A stretch of DNA of 64,000 nucleotides from CAXSBA01 sp965277105. GTDB taxonomy: Bacteria; Spirochaetota; UBA12135; COTS27; CAXSBA01. The first letter of the stretch is position 1; each line of letters begins with the position of its first letter. The notes below the pieces were generated by a model, which made no database searches, was not told the DNA's origin, and saw only the letters and a list, made by a program, of their open reading frames with translations. The translations under genes were made by a program, and so were the position numbers. Below, piece by piece: positions 1-8,657 of this stretch. Location of the stretch: positions 248,001 through 312,000 of the forward strand of contig OZ255710.1 in the NCBI GenBank assembly GCA_965277105.1, written 5' to 3'.

Positions 1-155
1 GTACGGCTGCAGAGGTAACTCCCGTAACTAAACTGGATCACTACGTTATTGGCCAAGGCACGCGAGGGCCAATTACTACTTTACTACAAAAAAACTTTTT
101 TGATATTGTTGAAGGTAGAGCAGAAGATATTTTTGATTGGTTAACTTTTATTTAA
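1..155 (+). CDS. ilvE: Branched-chain amino acid aminotransferase, C-terminal end (partial)
   Basis: This is the last 50 codons of a gene that begins before the window; the stop is TAA at 153-155. The translated end (TAAEVTPVTKLDHYVIGQG, then RGPIT and a final DWLTFI) matches the C-terminal signature of fold-type IV branched-chain aminotransferases: a T-A-E-V-T-P segment near the PLP site, then the G-x-G-x-R-G-P-I-T segment. The enzyme transfers the amino group between glutamate and the branched-chain keto acids, the last step of Val, Leu and Ile synthesis. D-amino acid or aminodeoxychorismate lyase relatives are possible, but the ending fits IlvE best. The next gene starts one base after its stop. 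Confidence 0.8.
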   Translation, partial: TAAEVTPVTKLDHYVIGQGTRGPITTLLQKNFFDIVEGRAEDIFDWLTFI

Positions 156-156
156 T

Positions 157-861
157 TTGAAAAAAATTACTCCAGATAAAAGCTGGGAAGTATTTAATCA
201 AATATCTTCTCGTTACGATAAAACCAACCGGATTCTTTCCTTAGGTATTGACAAGCTTTGGAGAAAAAAAGTAGTCTCTTTTATTTCCAAAGAAAAAGAA
301 ATTAGTATCCTTGATTTAGCAACTGGTACTGGCGATCTCCTAAAAACTATTCTTGATAAGCGTCCTAATGTGAAATCAGCGGTTGCCCTAGACTTGGCTC
401 AAAAAATGCTTTTATTAGCCGAAAAAAAAATGCTCAAAGAAGATTATTTTAGTAGAGTCTCTTTCAAAGTAGGGAGTGCTCTTGCTCTTCCTAGCCCTAA
501 TAATACTTTTGATTACGTCACCATCGCTTATGGTATTCGCAATACCGGGGATGTCGAAAAAACCCTTGAAGAAATGCAGCGAGTTTTAAAGCCCAACGGA
601 GAAGCCATTATTTTAGAATTTTCTTTGCCTACTAATTTTTTTTTAAGGGCAATGTACTTGTTTTACTTCCGCTATATTCTTCCTCTTCTAGGGGGATTAG
701 TAACGGGTAATTTTTCTGCTTATTTTTATTTAAACAAAAGTGTAGAAAAATTTCCATCGGTAAAAAAAATTGTTAGTCTTATGGGACAAGCGAAATTTCA
801 TCAAATTAAAGCTTATCCCATAAGCTGGGGGATTTGCACTCTTTATGTTGGAAAGAAATGA
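157..861 (+). CDS. ubiE: Demethylmenaquinone methyltransferase (UbiE/MenG)
   Basis: The 234-residue product starts at TTG 157, directly after the ilvE stop. It is a class I SAM-dependent methyltransferase that methylates demethylmenaquinone, the last step of menaquinone synthesis (or the ubiquinone equivalent). Visible marks are the N-terminal F-x-x-I-S-x-x-Y-D segment (residues 13-21), which is typical of UbiE, and the SAM-binding motif I ILDLATGTGD at 51-60. Later segments are ALDLAQKML and a post-I motif around YGIRN. Length matches the family. Its stop overlaps the ATG of menD (ATGA), so the two are translationally coupled. With menD alongside, the quinone is menaquinone rather than ubiquinone. 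Confidence 0.93.
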   Translation: MKKITPDKSWEVFNQISSRYDKTNRILSLGIDKLWRKKVVSFISKEKEISILDLATGTGDLLKTILDKRPNVKSAVALDLAQKMLLLAEKKMLKEDYFSRVSFKVGSALALPSPNNTFDYVTIAYGIRNTGDVEKTLEEMQRVLKPNGEAIILEFSLPTNFFLRAMYLFYFRYILPLLGGLVTGNFSAYFYLNKSVEKFPSVKKIVSLMGQAKFHQIKAYPISWGICTLYVGKK

Positions 862-2567
862 AGCAAAACGCATCTTTCGCCGAAGAGCTGGTAGCTCTTT
901 TTATTGAACGCGAAATAAAGCATTTTTTTTTTGCTCCCGGGGCTAGGAATAGCCCTTTTATTTATTCGCTTATTAAAAGCAAGGAGGCAAAAACCATTAG
1001 CCATTTCGATGAGCGTGGTTTAGGGTTTTTGGCTTTGGGGAAGGTAAAAAAAACTGGGGAACCGGCGGTTATTCTATCTACTTCTGGTTCAGCCATTGCC
1101 AATTTTTATCCGGCGGTCTTAGAGGCGCATTACAACGATTATCCGTTAATGGTTATTACCGCTGATCGCCCAGAAGCACTCCATAACCTTAACGCTAATC
1201 AAACCATTACGCAGCATCATTTTTTTAATGGGTTTGTCCGCTATTATAAAAATTTCATTATCGGGAATAATTTTTCTAATAATCATCATCTTTTTCAAAT
1301 GAGTTATGGGCTTAGCAAACTTTTCGAAGGACCGGTGCATTTTAATGTTCAGTTTGATGAACCACTTTTGGAGAAAAAAACGATTAGTCATCAAAAAAGT
1401 AAAAAGTACTTATTAACTCCAATTGAAAAAAAAATACCTTCGCTTAATCTCACCAAAGTAATAAAAAAATTTTCTTCTGCCAAGTTCCCGTTAATAATAG
1501 TAGGGAAGTTAGAAGCCTCCCAAGAAAAAAATGCTATTAAGGCGTTGCTTCATTATTTGAATACTCCCTTTTTTTTAGACATAGCCTCTGGTTTAAGGGG
1601 ATTAGTGGATAGCCCATTAGAAGTGGACTACTATCCTTTGTTACTAAAAAACGATAAAATTAAAAATTACTTTAAAAAAAATATTGATTTCGTTCTTCAC
1701 TTGGGCTCTTCGGTTATTAGTAAAGATCTCCAAGGGCTACTCCAAGAAATAGATGCTTTTTATTATCAAGTAGATAAGCTAACTTTACCTTTTAATCCTC
1801 AGCTTAATATCGATGAAAAATTAGTATTTGATGTTAATGTTTTTGCTGGTGCCTTTTTAAAGTATTGTAAAAAAAACTCTAAAAAATCACTTTCACCAAA
1901 AACAGCTTCTCCTTTTTTACTGGAAAAAATTAAAAAAAGTTGCTTAACAATTATTAATAATTTTTTAAAAGAAAAAACCTTAAACGAATTAACTTTAGCC
2001 CAAACGATTTTTTCTTTTGCTAATAAATCTCATCTTTATCTCGGCAATAGTATGGTGATAAGGGATTATGACTTCGTTGCTTTTAAAGGAGAAGTGAAAA
2101 ATATTATCGTTAATCGAGGAACGAGTGGTATAGAAGGTTTTGTTGCTAGTGCGTGTGGTTATGCTTGGCGGAGCCAAGAAAAAACCTTGCTGGTGTTGGG
2201 GGATTTAGCTTTCCTCCATGACCTTAATTCCCTTAGCCTTATTAAACGGGAAAAAATTAATAACTTAGGCATTATTGTTATCAATAATCAAGAAGGAACT
2301 ATTTTTAGAAATTTACCTATTAGCAACTTTTTTAGTGAACGAGAAAAAAAGCTGGCTTTTTATGGGCATGATTTTTCTTTTAAGCAAGTAGTTAAAGGAT
2401 TTTCTCTCCCTTATTTTTTAATCAGCGAAATGGCTCTACTTCAAAAAACGTTAAAAGAAGCGTATGAGCTTTCGAGTGCTTTTGTTTTAGAAATTAAAGT
2501 AGATAATTTCACCAACCAACAAGCTCATGAGCAACTACTTCGAAAAGTGGGGAAAATTGATTTTTAA
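858..2567 (+). CDS. menD: 2-succinyl-5-enolpyruvyl-6-hydroxy-3-cyclohexene-1-carboxylate synthase (MenD)
   Basis: This thiamine diphosphate enzyme joins 2-oxoglutarate and isochorismate in menaquinone synthesis. I start it at ATG 858, which overlaps the ubiE stop and has GGAAAG a few bases upstream; an earlier in-frame TTG at 834 would lie well inside ubiE. The product is 569 residues, the normal MenD length. The N-terminal domain has FAPGARNSP, HFDERGLGFLALG (with the ThDP-activating Glu), STSGSA and TADRPEALHNLNANQT, all typical of MenD. The C-terminal domain has NRGTSGIEG and GDLAFLHDLNSL, the latter being the metal-ThDP motif. The 3' end overlaps the following permease gene by about 41 bases. 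Confidence 0.95.
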   Translation: MKQNASFAEELVALFIEREIKHFFFAPGARNSPFIYSLIKSKEAKTISHFDERGLGFLALGKVKKTGEPAVILSTSGSAIANFYPAVLEAHYNDYPLMVITADRPEALHNLNANQTITQHHFFNGFVRYYKNFIIGNNFSNNHHLFQMSYGLSKLFEGPVHFNVQFDEPLLEKKTISHQKSKKYLLTPIEKKIPSLNLTKVIKKFSSAKFPLIIVGKLEASQEKNAIKALLHYLNTPFFLDIASGLRGLVDSPLEVDYYPLLLKNDKIKNYFKKNIDFVLHLGSSVISKDLQGLLQEIDAFYYQVDKLTLPFNPQLNIDEKLVFDVNVFAGAFLKYCKKNSKKSLSPKTASPFLLEKIKKSCLTIINNFLKEKTLNELTLAQTIFSFANKSHLYLGNSMVIRDYDFVAFKGEVKNIIVNRGTSGIEGFVASACGYAWRSQEKTLLVLGDLAFLHDLNSLSLIKREKINNLGIIVINNQEGTIFRNLPISNFFSEREKKLAFYGHDFSFKQVVKGFSLPYFLISEMALLQKTLKEAYELSSAFVLEIKVDNFTNQQAHEQLLRKVGKIDF

Positions 2568-3756
2568 AAATTATTACCGAAGGATTCAATTTTTTGATTT
2601 TTGGCGAAACTTTTTTTTAGGCTCCCTTTCGCCTATTGTCGAAGTGGTGGCCATGCTTTTTTTTATTGAAAAATTTCAGGCCTCCACTTTAGCTAAAACC
2701 TCATTAGCTTTTGCTCTTAAAAGTGGTTTTTTTATTGGTGTGCCAATTTCGATTTTTTTATTTAGAAAAAAGTTTAACTTAAACTTAGCTTTATTTGCTT
2801 TTACTTTATTTGCTTTTGTTGCTTCTTTGTTTTCCTTGCTCCCGTTAAATCCTATTGTTTTAGTTTTTCTTTTTGCTATTATGGTTTTCCCTTTTACAGG
2901 GACCAACCCCTTAGTGGCTGAGATTTACAACTTGTACCCTCAAGCCAGTCGGGGCAAAAAGTTCGTTAGTTCTAATATGGCGTTTTTTGCCGGCTCAATT
3001 ATTTTTGCGGTTGTTTATAATGCTATTTTAAAAAATGATACCTATAATCACGAGTTGATTTTCCTGCTCACAGCCTTTGCTGTTTTGTTTTCCGGCATTT
3101 CCACCCTCCCGCTGCCTTCTTTAAAATTTTCTGGGAAGAAAAAACCACATTTAAAGGATTTGTTTTATATCATCAAAAACGATAAATTATTCCTGTACGT
3201 TTTAATTGTTTGGCATATCTTCGGAACAGCTAACCTTTGGATACTTCCTTACCGGACTAACCTTTTAGCTGAAGAGAGTTTTGGTTTTCAGTATAATGAG
3301 ACAATCATCCTTTTGTTACTCGTGGTGCTCCCCGAAATGTTGTTTATTATTTTTAATATTCCTTTTGCTTACCTATTTGATAAATTTAATTTTATCGTTA
3401 TGCGAATTGGGCTTAATGTTCTTTTTCTTTTGTATGGTATTTTTTTCTTTTTGGGAGGCTCCTTTACCATGCATTTAATTGGCATGGTTTGCTATGGACT
3501 GGGACGAGCTGGCGGGAGTATAGCTTGGAAACTTTGGGTGAATAAGATTGTACCCCCAGATAAGGTGAGCATGTATATGAATGTGCATGTGGCTTTTACG
3601 GGAGTTAGAATGGTGATTTCTCCCCTCTTTGGTTTAGTGGCCCTTTACGAACTAGGCCCCCAAAAAGTAGGGTTTATTTCTATTAGCCTCTATGCTCTTT
3701 CTATTTTGCTTTTTATTCCCCTTGTCCGCTATGGAGCTAAGCGGTTTAATCATTAG
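2527..3756 (+). CDS. Major facilitator superfamily permease
   Basis: The 409-residue, very hydrophobic product has about 10-12 predicted membrane segments, including runs such as LALFAFTLFAFVASLFSLL. There is no signal peptide. The central loop around residues 200-215 is basic, as expected between the two six-helix halves of MFS carriers. The gene begins inside the 3' end of menD (41-base overlap), so it is probably expressed with the menaquinone genes. Its substrate cannot be read from the sequence. The MFS call rests on length and topology; another 12-helix carrier family is possible. Confidence 0.6.
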   Translation: MSNYFEKWGKLIFKNYYRRIQFFDFWRNFFLGSLSPIVEVVAMLFFIEKFQASTLAKTSLAFALKSGFFIGVPISIFLFRKKFNLNLALFAFTLFAFVASLFSLLPLNPIVLVFLFAIMVFPFTGTNPLVAEIYNLYPQASRGKKFVSSNMAFFAGSIIFAVVYNAILKNDTYNHELIFLLTAFAVLFSGISTLPLPSLKFSGKKKPHLKDLFYIIKNDKLFLYVLIVWHIFGTANLWILPYRTNLLAEESFGFQYNETIILLLLVVLPEMLFIIFNIPFAYLFDKFNFIVMRIGLNVLFLLYGIFFFLGGSFTMHLIGMVCYGLGRAGGSIAWKLWVNKIVPPDKVSMYMNVHVAFTGVRMVISPLFGLVALYELGPQKVGFISISLYALSILLFIPLVRYGAKRFNH

Positions 3757-3891
3757 TTTTTCTAAATAGTTTTTACTGACTTTTAGTAGTTGTTTTTTTA
3801 AAAAGTATTTTTTATCTTGACAATAAAGCGAAAGTATTGTATAGTGACTTTTTATAAAAAAATAATAAATCAAAATACAGGAGGATTAAAT

Positions 3892-4857
3892 ATGACACAA
3901 GATGAAAAGCAAGATAGAAACTACTGGATGTTTCGAGTGACCACTAGGTATGGATTAGAACGACCAAATAAATGTTTAAAAGAAGGTTTTGTTCACTGCG
4001 GTTGGCAGCAGATAACGTTAATTGGCAAGACGCCGGAAGAAGTAGTGCAAGAGCATCCTTGGGCTAAAAAAATGGCAGTAAAGTTTACTTATATTAAAGA
4101 AAATGACATAGTCATAATGCCACGTACTAAAACAATTGCTATTGGAAGAGTAAAATGTCAAAAATTGAGAACAGACCTTGACTGGCCAAGTACTCTAGAA
4201 GTGGAATGGTTAAAAAAGAACTATCCGCGTAATAATTTGCCATCAAATTTACAAAGTTCTTTAAAATTTAGAGGAACATTTCTTGATTTGCATAAGTATG
4301 CAGAAGAATTTGAAAATATAATTAAAAGTGAGTCTGATAATATAACAGATAGGTATTTTCAAAAACAAGAAGAACTACAAAACGAAAAAAAGAAAGATTT
4401 AGCTCAGCATTTGTCTAGTAGAAATTTACGTTTTCAAGATAGAGAATTTGAAGTTTTTATCAAGGATCTCTTTGAGTTAAACTATCCGGGGGCTTCAGGA
4501 GAGATGAATAGTCAAAAAAATGAAGCCAAAGATGGCAAAGATTTAACTATTAATCTTGATCTTGAGGGGTTAAATATAAGCTTACAGCTTAACATTCAAG
4601 TAAAACAACATAGTGGAAATGAAAATCTATATGCAGTGGACCAAATTTCCAAAAGTGACGATAGTGACCCTTATGTTAAAAATGTCGTTGTAACCACAGC
4701 TAATCTAGATTCTAAAGCAGTAGAAGATGCAGAAGAAAAAGGAGTTATTTTATTTGGTGCTACTCAGTTAGCTGATATGATAATTGAAAATTTTGAAAAT
4801 ATTGATGATGAATACAAAGCAAAACTAAATTTGATTAGTGCAGTTCACTCAATATAA
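3892..4857 (+). CDS. Mrr-type restriction endonuclease (probable modification-dependent or type IV)
   Basis: I start at ATG 3892 because a strong ribosome site (AGGAGG, 3879-3884) lies just upstream; an earlier in-frame start at 3817 lacks one. The product is 321 residues. The C-terminal third has the Mrr_cat nuclease pattern: FEVFIKDLFELNYPGASGE, then DGKD and, after a beta strand, QVKQ, equivalent to the D-(x)n-E/Q-x-K active site. The N-terminal half (MFRVTTRYGLERPNKCL to about residue 120) looks like a small beta-rich recognition domain of the kind found in front of Mrr nucleases. No methylase or specificity gene is adjacent, which fits a stand-alone type IV enzyme acting on modified foreign DNA. 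Target and activity are inferred. Confidence 0.7.
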   Translation: MTQDEKQDRNYWMFRVTTRYGLERPNKCLKEGFVHCGWQQITLIGKTPEEVVQEHPWAKKMAVKFTYIKENDIVIMPRTKTIAIGRVKCQKLRTDLDWPSTLEVEWLKKNYPRNNLPSNLQSSLKFRGTFLDLHKYAEEFENIIKSESDNITDRYFQKQEELQNEKKKDLAQHLSSRNLRFQDREFEVFIKDLFELNYPGASGEMNSQKNEAKDGKDLTINLDLEGLNISLQLNIQVKQHSGNENLYAVDQISKSDDSDPYVKNVVVTTANLDSKAVEDAEEKGVILFGATQLADMIIENFENIDDEYKAKLNLISAVHSI

Positions 4858-4878
4858 AAAATAAAAATAATAATTCAT

Positions 4879-4913
4879 CCCAACAACGACTAATTATCGT
4901 TGTTGGGGTTTTT
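4879..4913 (+). terminator. Intrinsic terminator after the Mrr-type gene
   Basis: A perfect 11-base stem, CCCAACAACGA paired with TCGTTGTTGGG, has a 7-base loop and is followed by GTTTTT. It lies 22 bases after the stop codon. Confidence 0.9.
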
Positions 4914-5069
4914 CAATTATTCCTAAACTTTGTAGCCCCGTAACTACTGCGAGCTAATCAAGTTAATCTAAAATAGTGCTACTTTAAAATAGTTATTATC
5001 CTAAGAATATTCTTTAAAGTTATTGTAAAATTATAAGAGAAAAATTATTTTAGCAAGGAAAAATAAAAA

Positions 5070-5558
5070 ATGAAATCATTCACCATAGCAGTTGGTTTGT
5101 TATTAATCATTTTACTTAGTAGTTGTGCTACTAGTTATAAGCCTAGGGGGAGTTTTAGTGGAGGTTACTCTAGTATTCAAATAAGCGATAATACCTTTAC
5201 TGTGAGTTTCGCGGGCAATGGGTCTACTTCTAGAGAAAGAGCGACTGATTTTGCCTTGCTTCGCAGCGCCGAGTTAACAGTAGAAAAGGGGTTTAAATAT
5301 TTTATTATTACAGATTCCACGGAGTATTTAGAAGAAAGTGTTTATACCACTCCTGTTAGAGTTGAAAATACAGCGGATACTTCTGGTAAGAAAACTACTG
5401 CCACCACCACTATTTCTGGAGGAGAAACATTTTATACTTCCGAACCTCGCATTTCCAATACTATTATTGCCTTTAAAGAAAAGCCTACTACTGAAAGCGT
5501 TGTTTATAATCCCATTTTTATCATAACTTCCGTTCGTTCTAAATATAATCTTCCTTAA
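5070..5558 (+). CDS. Small outer-membrane lipoprotein (CC0125/CC1285-like family)
   Basis: The 162-residue product has a lipoprotein signal peptide ending in the lipobox LSSC (Cys19 would be lipidated). The mature part contains GGYSSIQISDNTFTVSFAGN, a run with TSRERATDFALLRSAELT, then KGFKYFIITD. I recognise this as the pattern of a widespread proteobacterial lipoprotein family of unknown function. A low-complexity, Thr-rich stretch follows around residues 105-125. The gene stands alone with its own upstream gap. No function is assigned. Confidence 0.7.
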   Translation: MKSFTIAVGLLLIILLSSCATSYKPRGSFSGGYSSIQISDNTFTVSFAGNGSTSRERATDFALLRSAELTVEKGFKYFIITDSTEYLEESVYTTPVRVENTADTSGKKTTATTTISGGETFYTSEPRISNTIIAFKEKPTTESVVYNPIFIITSVRSKYNLP

Positions 5559-5588
5559 AATAAATTATAAGTAATAGTAAGATAAAAA

Positions 5589-6281
5589 ATCAAAAAAGTT
5601 AGCATTATAGGAGCGTCGGGTAAGTTAGGACAGTATATGATCCAGCACTCGTTAAATCGCGGCTATGAAGTGGTTGGGGTTTGCCGAGAGAAAAGCGTGG
5701 CTAAGTTAGATGATTATAAAGATAAAATAACGATCATCCCCGGAGATACGAATGATCCTGCGGTTATAAAACGTGCTGTTGCCGGATGCGATGGAGTATT
5801 GACTGTATTAGTGCCATGGGGAGTAAAAAAGTATTCTTCGGGAACTGCGCAGGCGGTGATGGATTTTTCTTCCCCTAATGCCCGTTTAATATTTTCCTGC
5901 GGATGGCACATTAGCCTAGATGGGAAAGATGTTTATTCTTGGGGATTTAAGATTTTTGTCGGAGTTTTCTCAGTTCTCGCTAGACTACTCCGCTTTGCTG
6001 AATTAACCGATCAAGTAGAAGCATGTAGAAGAATATTTTCTAGTGATAAAAAATGGACAGTAGTTAGAGGAAGCGACCTAGTAGAAGGCAAAAGCGAAGG
6101 CTTGCCGGTTTGGAGTAATCATATAGGCGACCCTATCCTTAAAAGCAATCTAACTCGACGAATTGATTTCGCCCTTTTTATGGTGGAAGCTTTGGAGAAT
6201 GATGAGCTCGTTCAAAAAGCTCCCGCAATTGTAGGATGCAAGTCTCCCTCGGCCCAGGCCTATATCAATAAAAACAACTAG
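5589..6281 (+). CDS. NAD(P)-binding (NmrA/SDR-like) protein with a non-standard start
   Basis: The product is an atypical short-chain dehydrogenase or NmrA-like protein of about 230 residues. The Rossmann nucleotide-binding motif IIGASGKLGQ is encoded upstream of the first ATG (5637). In this frame, the stretch between the stop at 5583-5585 and that ATG contains no ATG, GTG or TTG. Translation would have to begin at ATC 5589 or a similar rare codon; starting at 5637 would delete the cofactor loop. Other visible features are a GDTNDP segment and a hydrophobic helix around FVGVFSVLARLLRF. Either a rare start codon is used or the gene has lost its start. The substrate is unknown. Confidence 0.6.
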   Translation: MKKVSIIGASGKLGQYMIQHSLNRGYEVVGVCREKSVAKLDDYKDKITIIPGDTNDPAVIKRAVAGCDGVLTVLVPWGVKKYSSGTAQAVMDFSSPNARLIFSCGWHISLDGKDVYSWGFKIFVGVFSVLARLLRFAELTDQVEACRRIFSSDKKWTVVRGSDLVEGKSEGLPVWSNHIGDPILKSNLTRRIDFALFMVEALENDELVQKAPAIVGCKSPSAQAYINKNN

Positions 6282-6309
6282 CAAAGTAAAATCAAATATT
6301 TTAAGAAGT

Positions 6310-6570
6310 TTGAATAATTTAGAAAAATATCGAAATATCCGAGATGCCTTTAAGCGCTTTTTAAAAGTTATTTTTGTTGCTACTCTTTTACTCCCGCTCT
6401 TTACCGGGTTCGGGCTTGCCATCGCATTGATGAATCGCCAACTAGACCAACTAGAGCAAACGGATTATCTTATTATTACCACTCTTATAGTGCTATCGTT
6501 AATTCCCTTGATCACTTTTTTAGTTGTAAAATACGCTATCAACTACATCATTTACGGGCGCACTAAATAA
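6310..6570 (+). CDS. Small two-helix membrane protein of unknown function
   Basis: The 86-residue product starts at TTG 6310. It has two membrane segments, VIFVATLLLPLFTGFGLAIAL and a second starting at LIITTLIVLSLIPLI, separated by a short acidic loop. It lies 28 bases after the NAD(P)-binding gene and may be transcribed with it. I do not recognise the family. Confidence 0.45.
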   Translation: MNNLEKYRNIRDAFKRFLKVIFVATLLLPLFTGFGLAIALMNRQLDQLEQTDYLIITTLIVLSLIPLITFLVVKYAINYIIYGRTK

Positions 6571-6622
6571 ACACTTTTAATTTAATTTTACATTTGAAAA
6601 TTTTTTATATTATAATCAAAAT

Positions 6623-6847
6623 ATGAAAAACAAATTTTTGCTTTATAGCCTACTCCTTGGATTATTTGGGGCGGTGTTTTTAATATTAGAATATACTTTT
6701 TATCAAAATATTAATGAAGAGGGTTTTCTTCAAGAAAGCTGGCTCCTGCCATTAGGGTTTATAGCACTTTTTATAAGTATTTTGTTATTATTTATTTTTG
6801 TGCTTAAAAGTTGTTATTCTTTTTTCAAAAAAAAAATAAAAATATAA
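6623..6847 (+). CDS. Small membrane protein, DUF3955-like
   Basis: The 74-residue product has two membrane helices with a short loop (QNINEEGFLQESWLLPLGF) between them. The order helix, EGFLxES, LPLGF, helix resembles the DUF3955 family of small membrane proteins. TATAAT at 6608-6613 may be its -10 box, although it lies very close to the start codon. No function is known. Confidence 0.5.
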   Translation: MKNKFLLYSLLLGLFGAVFLILEYTFYQNINEEGFLQESWLLPLGFIALFISILLLFIFVLKSCYSFFKKKIKI

Positions 6848-6903
6848 ATAATGATTAACATTAGTAAAAAAAGTATTGGCGATTTTTAGTAAAAGATTGG
6901 GAT

Positions 6904-7086
6904 TTGTGGAAAAGAATTTTAAAACATACAAAATTTCTTCATCTAAAAGAGCCTTTAGTTTATGCCGATGGCCGTTTTGCTTTAAAAGAAATAATAAAGA
7001 AAAATTATCTTCTTTTGCTAAAAGAATTAAAAAAATCTAGTGAAAAAACAATTATTTTTTTTAGGGCAAACTCATTATTCATTTAA
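6904..7086 (+). other. Possible gene remnant: short open frame before the FkbM pseudogene
   Basis: An open frame of 60 codons (beginning MWKRILKHTKFLHLKEPLVY) stops abruptly inside an AT-rich stretch. The N-terminal part reads like protein, with a YADGRFALKE segment, but there is no ribosome site and no recognisable domain. From here to about 7230 no frame continues for long. It may be the decayed front part of a gene lost together with the FkbM gene behind it, or it may be chance. Confidence 0.2.
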
Positions 7087-7232
7087 AAATTTCACCAAAA
7101 AATACAGTAGTTTTAATTATAAAATTACTAAAAAGATCTTATGATATAAGTCATTTTTTTTGTTTTCTCCTATTTTAAAAAATAAAAAACATTCTAAAAA
7201 TAAAGTGTATAAGTATAATGTATGTTACATAA

Positions 7233-8033
7233 AAAAACAGTTTATATAAAATTATCGAAAGGCATATTGGCAACTTAGGGTTTAGAGGACTTTTAAAAGC
7301 TATAAAAGTTAAATTAACCAATTCAACTACTCCAGTTCTTACCAAAGCATACAGGAAAAATTATCGTTATCCTTTTTTTTTACGAGTTGCTTCTTCAGAT
7401 GTGCTAGTGTATAGAGAAATATTTATCAAGCAACACTATGAATTTTTAGTGAAAAAATCACCTGAGGTCATAATTGACGCTGGAGCTAATATAGGCCTTG
7501 CTTCTATTTATTTTGCCAATAAATATCCTAAGGCAAAGATTATTGCCATTGAGCCAGAAAAAGGGAATTTCGCAATTCTTAAAAAAAATGTCTCACCTTA
7601 TTCTAATATTTTTCTTATTCAAGCTGTTCTATGGAATAAAAATGAAAAAATTAATCTCCTCGATCCAGGACTTGGAGAATAGGGGTTCGCGGTTAATGGT
7701 AAAAATTCTAAAATGGAGTCAGACATTATAAGCGATGAAGTAAATGGAATTACGGTTGATAAAATAATGAAAGATTTCAATCTTAAAAAGATTGACATTC
7801 TAAAAATTGATATTGAAGGAGCGGAAAAAGAAGTTTTTCAAGATACCTCATTTTGGATTAAGAAAGTAAATTCTATAGTGATTGAGCTCCATGAGGATTT
7901 AAAACCTGGTTGTAGTCGAAGCTTTTATAATGGAACTAATGGTTTTGATGACGAGTGGATTCAAGGATATAACTTAGTGTGTTTATCGAGAAATAATTAC
8001 TTAAAAAAATCAGAATTGATATTTAAAGTTTGA
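7233..8033 (+). pseudogene. FkbM-type methyltransferase with an in-frame stop (broken)
   Basis: Reading from 7233, right after a stop, the frame encodes GNLGFRGLLKAIK and so on. It then reaches the SAM-binding motif VIIDAGANIGLASIYFANKY and IIAIEPEKGNF of the FkbM methyltransferase family. After DPGLGE comes TAG (7681-7683), where relatives usually have Trp in a G-x-W-G-F segment. The same frame then continues without a shift through LKKIDILKIDIEGAEKEVF and VIELHEDL to 8033. So a single TGG-to-TAG change would explain the break. No ATG exists near the 5' end either. The gene is most likely dead. FkbM proteins methylate sugars or secondary metabolites. Confidence 0.8.
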
Positions 8034-8143
8034 TTTTTAAATATTTTTGTACTATGTTTAATTTAATTAGTTATCAATAGTTCATTCTACTGGTTTGGCA
8101 TGAGTTATTTTTTTTACAAATTAAAAAAAAAGATAATATCGAT

Positions 8144-8584
8144 ATGAATACTACAACTTTATTAAAAACGTCAGCTGTGCTATGGGTTATCTGGGGGATA
8201 GTTCACGCACTTGCTGGAGTTATGGTTATTAGTGGAGACACTGCAGTGGCTATTCAGAGTATTGCTGATGGAGTTAATTCACATTCTCTAGCTATGAATT
8301 ATCCCGATGCATTAGGGGGAATTATTAATCAGCATGGGTGGAATTTGCTGTGGTTTGGGGTGGTTACCATTTTAGGAGGAGCGTTCATCTGGCGGAAAAG
8401 CATTATTGCTATTTTTGTTACTGGAATGATAGGCGGGTTGGCTGATCTTGGTTATTTTATTTTTCTTGATTTAGGTGGGTATGTTAATTTTGTCCCAGGA
8501 ACTATTATGACGATTGTTTCTTCGTTAGCAATTATTTTAAGCTTTATAGCTTATTATGGAAATAAAAAAATTACTAATAACTAG
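8144..8584 (+). CDS. Four-helix integral membrane protein of unknown function
   Basis: The 146-residue product has about four membrane helices: an N-terminal one (SAVLWVIWGIVHALAGVMVI), one after a short soluble loop with HGWNLLWFGVVTILGGAFIW, then IIAIFVTGMIGGLADLGYFIF, and a C-terminal one. Trp-x-x-W-G and H-A-L-A-G patterns in helix 1 recall small conserved proteins of marine bacteria, but I cannot name the family. It stands alone between the FkbM pseudogene and the flagellar operon. Confidence 0.6.
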   Translation: MNTTTLLKTSAVLWVIWGIVHALAGVMVISGDTAVAIQSIADGVNSHSLAMNYPDALGGIINQHGWNLLWFGVVTILGGAFIWRKSIIAIFVTGMIGGLADLGYFIFLDLGGYVNFVPGTIMTIVSSLAIILSFIAYYGNKKITNN

Positions 8585-8603
8585 TTTCATTAATCCCTGT
8601 TAT

Positions 8604-8657
8604 AGCAACTAAAATAGCAACTAAACCATTTTATTGCTAATGCATAATTTAGTTGCT
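8604..8657. repeat. Decamer AGCAACTAAA twice direct and once inverted
   Basis: AGCAACTAAA occurs at 8604-8613 and 8616-8625; its exact reverse complement TTTAGTTGCT is at 8648-8657. The inverted copy can pair with either direct copy, giving two alternative hairpins after the 8144-8584 gene. No T-run follows immediately, so it is not a classical terminator. The rest of the 8585-8877 gap is AT-rich and shows nothing else I can support. Confidence 0.5.

Noticed and set aside
7681..7683. TAG decoded as tryptophan or a recoded amino acid
   Set aside because: TAG closes many intact genes here, and there is no recoding structure; a nonsense mutation is simpler.
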